From Novosphingobium sp. PhB165 (GTDB lineage Bacteria; Pseudomonadota; Alphaproteobacteria; Sphingomonadales; Sphingomonadaceae): a DNA stretch of 64,000 bases. A model generated the notes under the pieces. That model worked only from the letters and a program-made list of their open reading frames with translations, did not search any database and was not told the DNA's origin. Position numbers and translations under genes: made by a program. Shown here piece by piece: positions 1-10,399 of the stretch (position 1 is its first letter; each line of letters starts with the position of its first letter). The DNA is taken from NCBI RefSeq assembly GCF_004341845.1, contig NZ_SLVB01000001.1, forward strand, positions 744,001 through 808,000. Reading direction: 5' to 3'.

Positions 1-1
1 G

Positions 2-1045
2 ATGCCGAGCCAACCGATAACCGAACTGACCTCCCGTGCCCGGGACATTTTCCGCCTTGTCGTGGAGGGATACCTTGCGACCGGAACCCCGGTGGGCTCG
101 AAAGTCCTCGCGGGGACGAGCGGGGTAAATCTTTCCTCGGCCTCGATCCGCTCGGTTCTGGCGGACCTCGAATCGCTGGGCTTGCTGGCCGCGCCACATA
201 CAAGTGCGGGCCGCCTGCCGACCGAGGCGGGGCTGAGGCTCTTCGTCGACGGCATCATGCAAGTGGCCGAACCCACGGCCGAGGAACGCATGGCGATCGA
301 AAGCCGTATCGCCGCGCCGGGCCCGATCGAGGCGGCGCTGGAGGCGACCAGCGCGCTGCTGTCCAGCATGTCGTCAGGCGCGGGCGTGGTCATGGTGCCC
401 CGGCGAGAACCGCGACTCGTCCAGCTTCAGCTCGTCGAACTGGGGCCGGGCCGGGCATTAGCCGTTCTGGTGGGTGAGGACGGCGCAGTGGAGAACCGCG
501 TGCTCGATTTGCCGATGAGCTTGCCGCCGGGCGCGCTGGAAGAAGCCTCCAACTACCTTTCGGCGCATCTGGCCGGGCGGACGCTTGCCGAAGCGGCGCG
601 GAGCATGCGTGCGGAGATCGCCTCGGGCCATTCCGCGCTCGACGCGGCGAGCCGCGATCTCGTGGAGCGCGGCCTTGCCGTCTGGAGCGAGGATGTCATG
701 CATCGCCCGGTGTTGATCGTGCGCGGTCAGGCCAACCTGCTCGACGAAACGGCACTGTCCGATCTCGAACGGGTACGCTCGCTGCTCGACGATCTCGAGA
801 ACAAGCAGTCGGTGGCCGAGCTGCTGGACATCGCGCGTGAGGCCGATTCGACGCGCATTTTCATCGGGTCTGAAAACCGGCTTTTCGCGCTTTCCGGCTC
901 GGCGGTGATCGCCTCGCCCTATCGCGACCGGGAGGGTCGGGTGGTCGGAGTGGTGGGGGTAATCGGCCCGACTCGGTTGAATTATGCGCGCGTCGTCCCC
1001 ATGGTGGACTTCACTGCCCAGAGCCTGGGCAAGCTCATCGGATAG
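2..1045 (+). CDS. hrcA: Heat-inducible transcription repressor HrcA
   Basis: HrcA is the DNA-binding repressor of class I heat-shock genes. It binds the CIRCE operator and its folding is monitored by GroEL. The 347-residue protein has the usual length, with an N-terminal winged-helix part (about residues 5-80, including the conserved LTSRARDIF and HTSAGRLPT motifs) and a C-terminal GAF-like part ending in a VGVIGPTRLNYARV stretch typical of the family. The ATG lies at base 2, so promoter and RBS are outside the window. grpE follows after 17 bases, suggesting one transcript. I see no CIRCE element (TTAGCACTC-N9-GAGTGCTAA) here, so its target, probably groESL, is elsewhere. Confidence 0.97.
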   Translation: MPSQPITELTSRARDIFRLVVEGYLATGTPVGSKVLAGTSGVNLSSASIRSVLADLESLGLLAAPHTSAGRLPTEAGLRLFVDGIMQVAEPTAEERMAIESRIAAPGPIEAALEATSALLSSMSSGAGVVMVPRREPRLVQLQLVELGPGRALAVLVGEDGAVENRVLDLPMSLPPGALEEASNYLSAHLAGRTLAEAARSMRAEIASGHSALDAASRDLVERGLAVWSEDVMHRPVLIVRGQANLLDETALSDLERVRSLLDDLENKQSVAELLDIAREADSTRIFIGSENRLFALSGSAVIASPYRDREGRVVGVVGVIGPTRLNYARVVPMVDFTAQSLGKLIG

Positions 1046-1062
1046 CTTGGAACCAAAGAAGA

Positions 1063-1626
1063 ATGACCGAAGAAAAAACCCAGTCGGCAGAAGAATCGGC
1101 CGTGGCCGAAGAACTGAAGGGTGTGCCCGAGGACATGATCGACAAGGCAAGTGCTGGCGACGAGGTCGCAAAGCTGCGCGAGGAACTCGAAACGTCCAAA
1201 CAGGACGCGCTCTATGCGCGCGCCGAAACCCAGAACGTACGTCGCCGCCTTGAAAAGGACATTGCCGACACCCGCGCCTATGCCGCGACGGGCTTCGCGC
1301 GGGACATCCTTTCGGTTGCCGACAACCTTGCTCGCGCGCTCACGGCGATTCCCGCCGAACTGCGTGAGGATGACAAGCTGAAGAGCCTTGTTGCGGGCAT
1401 CGAGGCGACCGGGCGCGAGATCGACAAGGTCTTCACCAACCACGGCATCACACGAATCGCCGCGATGGGCCTGCCGCTCGATCCCAACCAGCATCAGGCT
1501 ATGATCGAGGTTCCCTCGGCCGATGCGGAGCCCGGTACCGTGGTGCAGGAACTCCAGGCCGGTTACATGATCAAGGACCGCCTCCTGCGCCCGGCCATGG
1601 TCGCCGTGGCCAAGAAGCCGGACTGA
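1063..1626 (+). CDS. grpE: Nucleotide exchange factor GrpE
   Basis: GrpE releases ADP from DnaK and resets its substrate-binding cycle. The 187-residue protein shows the family plan: an acidic, unstructured N-terminus (about 1-35), a long coiled-coil helix (about 38-95, with the YARAETQNVRRRLEKD segment) and a C-terminal beta domain with the DPNQHQAMIEV signature near residues 145-155. It lies 17 bases after hrcA and upstream of dnaK and dnaJ, though a lipoprotein and two minus-strand genes sit between grpE and dnaK. The ATG is preceded by GAAGA. Assignment is secure. Confidence 0.97.
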   Translation: MTEEKTQSAEESAVAEELKGVPEDMIDKASAGDEVAKLREELETSKQDALYARAETQNVRRRLEKDIADTRAYAATGFARDILSVADNLARALTAIPAELREDDKLKSLVAGIEATGREIDKVFTNHGITRIAAMGLPLDPNQHQAMIEVPSADAEPGTVVQELQAGYMIKDRLLRPAMVAVAKKPD

Positions 1627-1640
1627 TAGACTACCCTTTG

Positions 1641-1711
1641 CGGCCCGCCCTCCTCACGACGAGCGGGGGCGGGTCGTAGACAATTCGCGCGGCGGACAGG
1701 AACCGTCCGCC
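1641..1711 (+). terminator. Tandem hairpins after grpE
   Basis: Two GC-rich inverted repeats follow the grpE stop. The first pairs CCCGCCC with GGGCGGG across roughly 1641-1672. The second is a perfect 7-bp stem, GGCGGAC at 1691-1697 with GTCCGCC at 1705-1711 and a 7-base loop. Neither has a U-run, so termination activity is only inferred from position. Confidence 0.35.
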
Positions 1712-1756
1712 AGGCGGCCCGTTGCTCAGGTATGAAACTGATTCGGGAGAATTGTC

Positions 1757-2011
1757 ATGCGTAAGCTCATGCTTCCCATCATTGCTGCCGGCGTGCTCGG
1801 CATGGCCGGATGTGCCAGTAACTACGGCGGCGAAGGCGCTTTGGCAGGCGGTGCGCTGGGTGCCGGTGTCGGTGCGATTGCCGGTAATGCCGGTGCGGGC
1901 GCGGCGATAGGCGCGGCGGCCGGTGCTGCGGTGGGTTCGACCCAGAAGAAGCACAACGGCTGCTATCGCTACGACCGCGACGGCAACCGCTATTGGGATC
2001 GCGATTGCTGA
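1757..2011 (+). CDS. Small glycine-zipper lipoprotein
   Basis: An 84-residue predicted outer-membrane or envelope lipoprotein. It opens with a signal sequence and the lipobox MAGC, giving Cys19 as the lipidated residue. It then has a Gly/Ala-rich zipper (about residues 28-60, repeating GxxxG steps such as GALGAGVGAIAGNAG), followed by a short charged tail with the CYRYDRDGNRYWDRDC motif. Two Cys in the tail could form a disulfide. The ATG is preceded by GGGAGAA at good spacing. This plan matches YMGG-like Gly-zipper proteins common in sphingomonads, whose function is unknown; insertion into or stabilisation of the envelope is a guess. Confidence 0.85.
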   Translation: MRKLMLPIIAAGVLGMAGCASNYGGEGALAGGALGAGVGAIAGNAGAGAAIGAAAGAAVGSTQKKHNGCYRYDRDGNRYWDRDC

Positions 2012-2018
2012 TCGCGGT

Positions 2019-2471
2019 TCAGGACGGCGCGCCGAAGGGCAGTATCGCCCGGTAGCTTTCCAGGGATGGCGCGCCGGCGATCTGCTCTCCTCGCGCCAGC
2101 AGGAAGGCATGGCGGACGATCTCGGCCTGCTGCTCGATGCCGTAGCGTTCCAGCTTCCAGCCCGGACGCAGCGCATAGTCGTAGCGGCATAGCGGGTGAC
2201 GCATCAGCGGAAGGTACCATCGACCCTTGCGCTGCGTCTGCCAGACATGAACCATTTCGTGGATGAAGAGGCCCTGCAATGGCAGCGAGGCCTCAGCAAA
2301 ATCGTCAACATAAAGCGGTGAGCGTGGGTGGAAGTGCAAATGCCCGCAAGGCGCCATGACGACGTGCGGCGGCTGCACAGGAAACCAGCGTCGCCGCTTT
2401 ATGCGAACCGGCGCACAGTCGATCGCGGCGCTGAAGACCGAGGTGATGAGCGCCGCCTCCCCCGCCGTCAG
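2019..2471 (-). CDS. Vgr-related / zinc-protease-like protein, possible CTG start
   Basis: The protein carries an HEMVHVWQ motif of the HExxH zincin type, followed by a conserved R-Y-D-Y-x-L-x-P-G-W segment, as in small sphingomonad proteins annotated as Vgr-related. The only ATG/GTG/TTG start in frame is a GTG at 2378, giving 119 residues. Reading further upstream in frame, the codons still look like coding sequence of this family (a LTAGEAALITSVF segment, then DCAPVRI), up to about 2471. A CTG codon at 2471 has GGAGAA six bases ahead of it and would give 150 residues. I place the start there with doubt. It converges on the lipoprotein gene, seven bases away. Proteolytic activity is not shown; no third metal ligand was pinned down. 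Confidence 0.55.
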   Translation of the reverse strand: MTAGEAALITSVFSAAIDCAPVRIKRRRWFPVQPPHVVMAPCGHLHFHPRSPLYVDDFAEASLPLQGLFIHEMVHVWQTQRKGRWYLPLMRHPLCRYDYALRPGWKLERYGIEQQAEIVRHAFLLARGEQIAGAPSLESYRAILPFGAPS

Positions 2472-2518
2472 CCCGCGTTCTCCGCCGGCTGGACAGGTGG
2501 GGGCGGCACCCGGGACGG

Positions 2519-3145
2519 TCAGTGGCCCATTCCCGGCATCGACCCCATCGCGGCGTCGCCCTTGTCGCGATCGCCGTGATTGCCGTGTCCGGCCCCGGTC
2601 CCGGCATCGCCGCTCGGCATTGCCATCGGGCCCATGCCGTCCATGTCGTTGCCGTCGGCGGCACCGCCCATGGTGTCGATCATCACCGGCATGGTCAGCT
2701 TCTTGCCATTGGAGAAGGTCAGCACGAGGTCGGTGGTGAGGCCCGGCTTGAGCCCCCCTGAGATATCGAAGACCATCACGTGGAGACCGCCGGGTGCGAA
2801 TTCGATTTCGGCGCCCGGGGCGATGGGCAGCGAATCGACCGCCTTCATCGTGCCGCCGCTGGTTTCGTGCATCTGCGCGCTGCCCGCGCCGGTAACTTCG
2901 ATGGAAGTCAGCGCCACAGGTGCCGAGCCGTCATTGCGCACGGTGAAGTAGACCGCGCCCGGACGACCGGGAATCGGCGGCAGGACCAGCTTGCCATCGC
3001 GTGCGGAGATGCCGGTGCCCGCCTGCGCAGCCGCCGAAGTGGCGGTGCCGTCCTGCGGATTCGAGGCCTCCTGCTTGCAGCCGGCCAGCGTCACGATCAG
3101 GGCGGCGGCGATCAGGCTCAGCGTACGGCTCTTGTCGACGTTCAT
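2519..3145 (-). CDS. PCu(A)C-type periplasmic copper chaperone lipoprotein
   Basis: A PCu(A)C (DUF461) copper chaperone, a family that binds Cu(I) outside the cytoplasmic membrane and can deliver it to cytochrome oxidase. With the ATG at 3145 it has 208 residues: a signal sequence with lipobox LAGC, then the cupredoxin-like domain carrying the HETSGGTMKAVDSLPI and PGGLHVMVFD segments that supply the family's His and Met ligands. The tail from about residue 175 is rich in Met, His, Asp and Gly (NDMDGMGPMAMP) and may add metal sites. A TTG at 3163 has a better ribosome site (AGAAGGA, 8 bases) and would add six residues. Starts at 3286 would overlap the dnaK promoter and are less likely. Confidence 0.88.
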   Translation of the reverse strand: MNVDKSRTLSLIAAALIVTLAGCKQEASNPQDGTATSAAAQAGTGISARDGKLVLPPIPGRPGAVYFTVRNDGSAPVALTSIEVTGAGSAQMHETSGGTMKAVDSLPIAPGAEIEFAPGGLHVMVFDISGGLKPGLTTDLVLTFSNGKKLTMPVMIDTMGGAADGNDMDGMGPMAMPSGDAGTGAGHGNHGDRDKGDAAMGSMPGMGH

Positions 3146-3264
3146 GTTCACGCTGATGTTCAAGCTGGGCATCCTTCTGGCAGGCGTTCGGCCGGGGCGG
3201 TCTCTGGGCTGTAAAAAATTTGGGGGCCATGAAAATTTCGCGTGCCTAATGCCATTGCAACGCT

Positions 3265-3292
3265 CTTGTTCCAACACAAACCGCACCTATAT
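3265..3292 (+). promoter_or_regulatory. Predicted RpoH (sigma-32) promoter of dnaK
   Basis: CTTGTT at 3265-3270 and CCTATAT at 3286-3292 match the alphaproteobacterial heat-shock consensus CTTG-N17-CyTATnT with exactly 17 bases after CTTG. This places the start of transcription near 3299 and a leader of about 98 bases before dnaK. The match is by eye; heat induction is inferred. Confidence 0.7.
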
Positions 3293-3396
3293 GCCGCATC
3301 GACGACTTGAACGTCATCGAGCCGTGCAAGCCGCCTTGCCTCGTTCGGGGGGGGCTATCCGCGCGGTGTCATCCACTGACGTGAGGAATGGGGATA

Positions 3397-5307
<1,911 letters not shown>

Positions 5308-5326
5308 CCGGTCCTCATGACAAGCG

Positions 5327-5363
5327 TGGCCGCCATCGTAACGGATCGTAGCGGTGGCGGCCA
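5327..5363 (+). promoter_or_regulatory. Intercistronic stem-loop between dnaK and dnaJ
   Basis: TGGCCGCCA at 5327-5335 pairs perfectly with TGGCGGCCA at 5355-5363 around a 19-base loop. No U-run follows, so it is more likely an mRNA processing, stability or partial-termination element that lowers dnaJ relative to dnaK. Structure is seen; the role is inferred. Confidence 0.5.
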
Positions 5364-5388
5364 GGTCGCACGCGGGGAATAACGAAAC

Positions 5389-6522
5389 GTGTCAGCTACC
5401 GAAATCGACTATTACGAACTGCTCGAAGTAGAGCGCAGCGCCGACGACAAGACTATCAAGTCCGCCTATCGCCGGCTCGCGATGCGCTATCACCCCGACA
5501 AGAATCCCGGTTGCGGCGATTCCGAGGCGCGCTTCAAGCAGATCAGCGAAGCTTACGATTGCCTCAAGGACCCCCAGAAGCGGGCGGCCTATGATCGCTA
5601 TGGCCATGCTGCGTTCCAGCAGGGCATGGGCGGTGGCGGCCCGGGCATGGGTGCCGAATTCGGCGACATCGGCGACATCTTCGAATCCATCTTCGGCAGC
5701 GCCTTCGGGGGCGGCGGCGGACGCCAGCAGGCACGCCGCGGCGCCGACTTGCGCTACGACATGGAAATCAGCCTCGACGAGGCTTTCCAGGGCAAGACCA
5801 CCGAGATCACCATCGAGGTCTCGCAAAGCTGCGAGCCCTGCCACGGTTCGGGCGCCGAGCCCGGCACCGGCAAGCGCACCTGCAATATGTGCGGCGGCCA
5901 CGGCAAGGTTCGCGCGCAGCAGGGCTTCTTCGTGGTCGAGCGCACTTGCCCCACCTGCCACGGCCGGGGCGAAGTGATCGAAAAGCCGTGCCGCTCCTGC
6001 GGCGGCGAGGGCCGGGTGGATCAGCCCCAGACGCTTCAGGTGGAAATCCCGCCGGGGGTCGATTCGGGTACCCGCATCCGCCTTGCCGGCAAGGGCGAGG
6101 CCGGGCCGTTCGGCGCGCCTCCGGGCGATCTCTACATCTTCCTCCATGTGAAGCGCCACAAGGTGTTCGAACGCGACGGCACTTCGCTGCTGACGCGAGT
6201 TCCGATCACGTTCACGACGGCGGCACTTGGCGGATCGATCGAGATTCCGGGTATCGACGGCGAGCCGATCACGCTCGACATTCCCGCTGGCATCCAGTCG
6301 GGCAAGCAGTTGCGCAAGCGCGGCGCCGGCATGCCGGTGTTGCAGGGCAGGGGTAGGGGCGATCTCGTTATCGAGATCACCGTCGAGACACCCACCAAGC
6401 TTTCCGCGCGCCAGAAGGAACTGCTGCGCGAACTTCAGTCCACCGAGACGGGCGAGGAATGTCCCGGCTCGAAGGGCTTCTTCGATCGCATCAAGGAAGC
6501 GTGGAACGACCTGACCGAGTAA
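5389..6522 (+). CDS. dnaJ: Molecular chaperone DnaJ
   Basis: Hsp40 co-chaperone that loads substrates on DnaK and stimulates its ATPase. The 377-residue protein is complete: J domain (about 5-70) with YHPDKNPG, a Gly/Phe-rich linker (about 77-112), a zinc-finger region with four CxxCxGxG repeats (CEPCHGSG, CNMCGGHG, CPTCHGRG, CRSCGGEG) and two C-terminal beta-barrel domains. The start is GTG at 5389 with GGGGAA upstream. It lies 81 bases behind dnaK and probably shares its heat-shock transcript. Confidence 0.98.
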   Translation: MSATEIDYYELLEVERSADDKTIKSAYRRLAMRYHPDKNPGCGDSEARFKQISEAYDCLKDPQKRAAYDRYGHAAFQQGMGGGGPGMGAEFGDIGDIFESIFGSAFGGGGGRQQARRGADLRYDMEISLDEAFQGKTTEITIEVSQSCEPCHGSGAEPGTGKRTCNMCGGHGKVRAQQGFFVVERTCPTCHGRGEVIEKPCRSCGGEGRVDQPQTLQVEIPPGVDSGTRIRLAGKGEAGPFGAPPGDLYIFLHVKRHKVFERDGTSLLTRVPITFTTAALGGSIEIPGIDGEPITLDIPAGIQSGKQLRKRGAGMPVLQGRGRGDLVIEITVETPTKLSARQKELLRELQSTETGEECPGSKGFFDRIKEAWNDLTE

Positions 6523-6550
6523 TTCGGGCCGCGATTCACCTCATAACACC

Positions 6551-6636
6551 TCGTCGTCCCCGCGAAGGCGGGGACCCTGCTTTTCTTGCGATGTAGCAAT
6601 GAGGCAGCGGGGCCCCCGCCTTCGTGGGGGCGACGA
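6551..6636. repeat. Large imperfect inverted repeat (sphingomonad intergenic type)
   Basis: The arm at 6551-6580, beginning TCGTCGTCCCCGCGAAGG, is matched in reverse complement by 6604-6636, which ends CTTCGTGGGGGCGACGA. The two have about 30 paired positions with a few changes around a 23-base centre. The element lies between dnaJ and a convergent patatin-like gene and would fold on either strand, so it could end both transcripts. Repeats of this core (CCCCGCGAAGGCGGGG) are scattered between genes in many sphingomonads. Confidence 0.75.
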
Positions 6637-6656
6637 GTGGTTTTGGGACGAGAGCC

Positions 6657-8960
6657 TCAGGTGTTCCCACCGCGCAGCACCTCTTCGCGCAGGTTTTTGA
6701 TAAGCTCCGGATCAGCAGTCAGCCGATCCTCTTCTTCTTTCAGCACCGCCAGAAAAGCGTCCCGGCGCAGGGTTTCGATCTCGCGTTCCGGGAGCGCATA
6801 TTCGCCGTCCAGCGTGGAAGCGAGCAAGTCGATCATCCGCTCGGCGCCGTGAAGCCGGCCCCAGAGATAGTCGTTCTCACGGTAGGCGCGGCTGAAGAAG
6901 GCGCCGAAGTTGTAGAATTCCGATCCGCGCAAGGTCGGCCCTTCGCGGATCGCGGTGCAGTCCTCGGGCGAGATGCGGTCTACACGCACCGGATCGAACT
7001 CGGTCAGCCCATCGCCGCGCAGCAAAGGCAGCGTCACCGTGTCGTAGAACGGGTAACCGAGGTAGGCGAGCAGCAGCCGCTTGCGCAGTCCCGCCGGCAT
7101 GGCCGAGAGCATTTCGGCAAGGATCTCGTCTACTTGCGCGTCGATTTCCAGCAGCTCGCGGCGGTCGGCGACGTGATCGAGCAGCGCGCCGGGATCCTCG
7201 AACACGCGTTCGGCAAGCGCGGTGAATTCCTCACCCAGATATGACACCGATTCGGCGTCGATATAGAGCGCCAGCGCGCCGTAGATCGCCTCGCGCGCGG
7301 CGTCGCGCTGGCTCTCGTCAACATCGCCGTCGAGGCTCCACTCTTGCGTTACTCGGCGCGCCAGCAGACGCAGACGGCGGATGCGAAAGGAGATGTCCTG
7401 CATGAGGAAGAAGGCCGCCATGCCGGGCGATGTCCCCCCGCGCAGCGGCTGCATGCGGTCGATCCCGTTCTCCGAGAGATAGGAATAGAGCCGCTCGACG
7501 ATGGGCGCAGTCGAGCCGACACCCAGCCCTTTCGCCGCTTCGAATACGAGCCGCGCCAGCATGGTGACGACGCCGGTAAACTTGACCTGGACATAACCGT
7601 GGTACGCAAAGCCCGCCTGCTCGAACGCGGCCTGTTGCGCGCGCGCCCGCCAGTTTGCGAGCCGCTTGGGAGTCGGCCGGTCAAGGAACAGCGTATGCCC
7701 GAAGAGGCTGCCCACCGTGTCCTCGATCTCCGGGCGCAGCGCGCGCACGATGGCGCGCAGCGTGGCCATCTCGCGCGAATCTTCCTCCAGCGCTTCCAGA
7801 TTGTCGCGGATCGGCTGCTCGCGCGGGATCGAGGAGAGCGAGCCGAAGATCGTTGTGAAGAAGCCCGGAGGCCGCGTATCGCGCCTCAGGTCGGCGCCGA
7901 TCCGGTCCGGCGCGGGATCGATATAGACGAAGCGGCGGTCCACCTCGCGCGTGGCCGGGCGATCGCGCAGCACCCGCATGGCATCGGCGAACGGCGCGTT
8001 CACCAGCACCGAGCCGTCGATCAGCGAGACCGAATCGAGATCGCCGCGTGCCGCATGCTCGGGCATGACCCGCCGCACAAACGCGTCGCGTCCTGGCCAG
8101 TCGATGCCGCTTTCGCTGACAAGCCGGTCGATCTCCTCCAGTTGGAGCGGCGGGAATGCGCCGGGAAAGCTGGCGGTCGAGCGCGCAGCCATGACCAGTT
8201 CGGGAAGTGCCGCCAGTTCCGGTTCGCCGCTGCGGGCGCGGAAGCCGAACGTCAGCCGGTGTTCGCTTTCCAGCACCAGTTCGGGTGAGTGGAGCCGCAA
8301 GGTTTCGAGATGCCCCTTGAAGTCGGTGGCAGTGACGAACAGGTCGATCGGGTGGCGCAGCGGCAACAAGGCCAGCCCTTGAGTCGCCCCCATGGCCGTC
8401 AACGCGCGCGCGAGCAGGCGCGAAAAGCCAATGCCGCTGAACGGCGGCTCGAACCAGCGCGAGCGGATCAGGCGGGAGAGCTTGTCACGCACTTCCTGCC
8501 GCGTTTCCGGAGCGACGCTGGCATTCACGGCATTGCCCGGCCGCGTCAGCAGGTAGGACACGAGCGGGTGCGCCCAGAACTTGGTGCGCCCCGACCACGG
8601 CTTCGCCTCGGGATCGAGCAGTTCGTCGACATCGGCGCATTCGAGCCAGAGGTCGGTGAGCGGTTCCAGCGACTGCCCCGAGTGGACCGCCTGTGCCAGA
8701 AAGATCGAGTTGATACCGCCTGCACTGGCTCCGGCGACAATGTCGCACAACACCCGCAAACGCAGGTTTCCGGCCGCTTCCAGCCCCCTCAGCAGGCGCA
8801 GGTAAATGGCGGTGGTCCCCACCGGCTCAACATCGCCGGCCCAATAGGCGCGGCTGGCTTGGAGGACCTTCCACAGCTCCTTGGTGACACCGTGCATGTA
8901 GACGGCAAGGCTGACGCCGCCGTAGCAGACGAGCGCGATCCGCAGTTCCTTCTGGCGCAT
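6657..8960 (-). CDS. Patatin-like phospholipase with DUF3376-type C-terminus
   Basis: A 767-residue member of the patatin-like acyl hydrolases, which use a Ser-Asp dyad on lipid esters. The N-terminal domain shows the oxyanion region CYGGVSLAVYMHG near residues 12-24, the nucleophile motif GASAGG with Ser79, and the Asp of a DGS motif near residue 314. The remaining 400 residues are mostly helical, as in the DUF3376 class of bacterial patatin-like proteins. No signal peptide or membrane segment is evident, so it is probably cytoplasmic or peripheral. It is convergent with dnaJ and divergent from radA. Substrate is unknown. Confidence 0.88.
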   Translation of the reverse strand: MRQKELRIALVCYGGVSLAVYMHGVTKELWKVLQASRAYWAGDVEPVGTTAIYLRLLRGLEAAGNLRLRVLCDIVAGASAGGINSIFLAQAVHSGQSLEPLTDLWLECADVDELLDPEAKPWSGRTKFWAHPLVSYLLTRPGNAVNASVAPETRQEVRDKLSRLIRSRWFEPPFSGIGFSRLLARALTAMGATQGLALLPLRHPIDLFVTATDFKGHLETLRLHSPELVLESEHRLTFGFRARSGEPELAALPELVMAARSTASFPGAFPPLQLEEIDRLVSESGIDWPGRDAFVRRVMPEHAARGDLDSVSLIDGSVLVNAPFADAMRVLRDRPATREVDRRFVYIDPAPDRIGADLRRDTRPPGFFTTIFGSLSSIPREQPIRDNLEALEEDSREMATLRAIVRALRPEIEDTVGSLFGHTLFLDRPTPKRLANWRARAQQAAFEQAGFAYHGYVQVKFTGVVTMLARLVFEAAKGLGVGSTAPIVERLYSYLSENGIDRMQPLRGGTSPGMAAFFLMQDISFRIRRLRLLARRVTQEWSLDGDVDESQRDAAREAIYGALALYIDAESVSYLGEEFTALAERVFEDPGALLDHVADRRELLEIDAQVDEILAEMLSAMPAGLRKRLLLAYLGYPFYDTVTLPLLRGDGLTEFDPVRVDRISPEDCTAIREGPTLRGSEFYNFGAFFSRAYRENDYLWGRLHGAERMIDLLASTLDGEYALPEREIETLRRDAFLAVLKEEEDRLTADPELIKNLREEVLRGGNT

Positions 8961-9031
8961 GGACTTAGCTTGGAACGGCTCGCGCCGAAAGGCAATTGCG
9001 TTCTCATTCCGTTCCAGATAATCGATGCGCC

Positions 9032-10399
9032 ATGGTGAAGCCCAAGCGTAGATATGTCTGTCAGGCCTGTGGAGGCGTTTCCAACCGCTGGCAGGGTCAG
9101 TGCCCCGATTGCAGCGAGTGGAACACGCTGTCCGAGGATGCGCCGCAGACGGTGTTCTCCTCGAAGCACGATCTTTCGTCGGGCGGGCGGCCGATCCTGT
9201 TTACGCCCCTCGATGCCCCGGGCGAATTGCCCAAGCGGCGAGCGAGCGGACTTGCCGAATTCGACCGCGCACTGGGCGGCGGACTTGTGCCGGGCTCGGC
9301 GATTCTGCTGGGCGGTGATCCGGGCATCGGCAAATCGACGCTGCTGCTTCAGGCTGCGGCGCATATCGCCAATTCCGGCAGTACGGCGGTCTATGTCAGC
9401 GGCGAAGAGGCGGCGGGGCAAGTGCGCCTGCGAGCGGAACGCCTTGGCCTGTCGAAATCGCCGATCCAGCTCGCTTCAGCGACTTCCGTGCGCGATATCC
9501 TGACGACGCTGGGGATGATGGATCCGCCCTCGCTGCTGGTGATCGATTCGATCCAGACCATGCATTCGGACACGATCGAGGGCGCACCCGGCACGGTCAG
9601 CCAGGTGCGTGGCTGCGCTTTCGAACTGATCCGCTATGCCAAGGAAAACGACGTCACGCTGATCCTTGTCGGCCATGTCACCAAGGACGGCAGCATCGCC
9701 GGTCCGCGCGTGCTGGAACACATGGTCGACGTGGTGATGAGCTTCGAGGGCGAACGCAGCCATCAGTACCGCATCCTGCGCAGTCTCAAGAATCGCTTCG
9801 GTCCGGTCGACGAGATCGGCGTTTTCGCGATGGAAGGTGCCGGGCTGGCCGAGGTCGGCAACCCGTCGATGCTGTTCCTGTCGGGTCGTGAGGACGCGAT
9901 GGCAGGCAGTGCGGTTTTCGCGGCGATGGAGGGCACGCGGCCGGTCCTGATCGAGATCCAGGCGCTGATCGTCCGTCTTCAGAGCGGGGCGACACCGCGC
10001 CGTGCCGTGGTTGGCTGGGATTCGGGCCGCATGGCCATGCTGCTGGCGGTGCTGGAAGCGCGCTGCGGGCTCAATTTCTCCAGTGCGGAAGTCTATCTCA
10101 ACGTCGCCGGTGGCTACCGTCTGGCAGACCCGGCCGCCGATCTTGCCGTGGCTGCGGCGCTGGTTTCGGCGCTGGGGGACCGCCCTCTGCCCAAGAACGC
10201 GGTCTGGTTCGGCGAAGTCTCGCTGGCGGGCGAGATTCGCCCGGTGGCCCATTCATCGATCCGACAGCGAGAATCGGCCAAGCTCGGATTCGGTAGCGCG
10301 TTCGGCCCGGTCGCCACCACGAAGCCCGAGAAAGGGCTGGACTTCACGGGCCTTTCTATGTTGCCCAACCTCGTTGACCGTATTCTGACGGATGCCTAG
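9032..10399 (+). CDS. radA: DNA repair protein RadA
   Basis: RadA is a RecA-like ATPase that promotes branch migration and processing of recombination intermediates. The 455-residue protein has an N-terminal zinc finger with Cys10, Cys13, Cys24 and Cys27, a Walker A motif GDPGIGKST at about 95-103, the RadA-specific KNRFG motif, and a C-terminal Lon-protease-like domain (about 280-450). I chose the ATG at 9032 because homologues begin a few residues before the first zinc Cys; an earlier in-frame start would add 12 residues with no homology. A cvpA-family gene follows. Confidence 0.97.
   Translation: MVKPKRRYVCQACGGVSNRWQGQCPDCSEWNTLSEDAPQTVFSSKHDLSSGGRPILFTPLDAPGELPKRRASGLAEFDRALGGGLVPGSAILLGGDPGIGKSTLLLQAAAHIANSGSTAVYVSGEEAAGQVRLRAERLGLSKSPIQLASATSVRDILTTLGMMDPPSLLVIDSIQTMHSDTIEGAPGTVSQVRGCAFELIRYAKENDVTLILVGHVTKDGSIAGPRVLEHMVDVVMSFEGERSHQYRILRSLKNRFGPVDEIGVFAMEGAGLAEVGNPSMLFLSGREDAMAGSAVFAAMEGTRPVLIEIQALIVRLQSGATPRRAVVGWDSGRMAMLLAVLEARCGLNFSSAEVYLNVAGGYRLADPAADLAVAAALVSALGDRPLPKNAVWFGEVSLAGEIRPVAHSSIRQRESAKLGFGSAFGPVATTKPEKGLDFTGLSMLPNLVDRILTDA

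Noticed and set aside
3146..3286. N-terminal extension of the PCu(A)C gene up to 3286
   Set aside because: It would overlap the predicted RpoH promoter of dnaK and place non-homologous residues before a clear lipoprotein signal.
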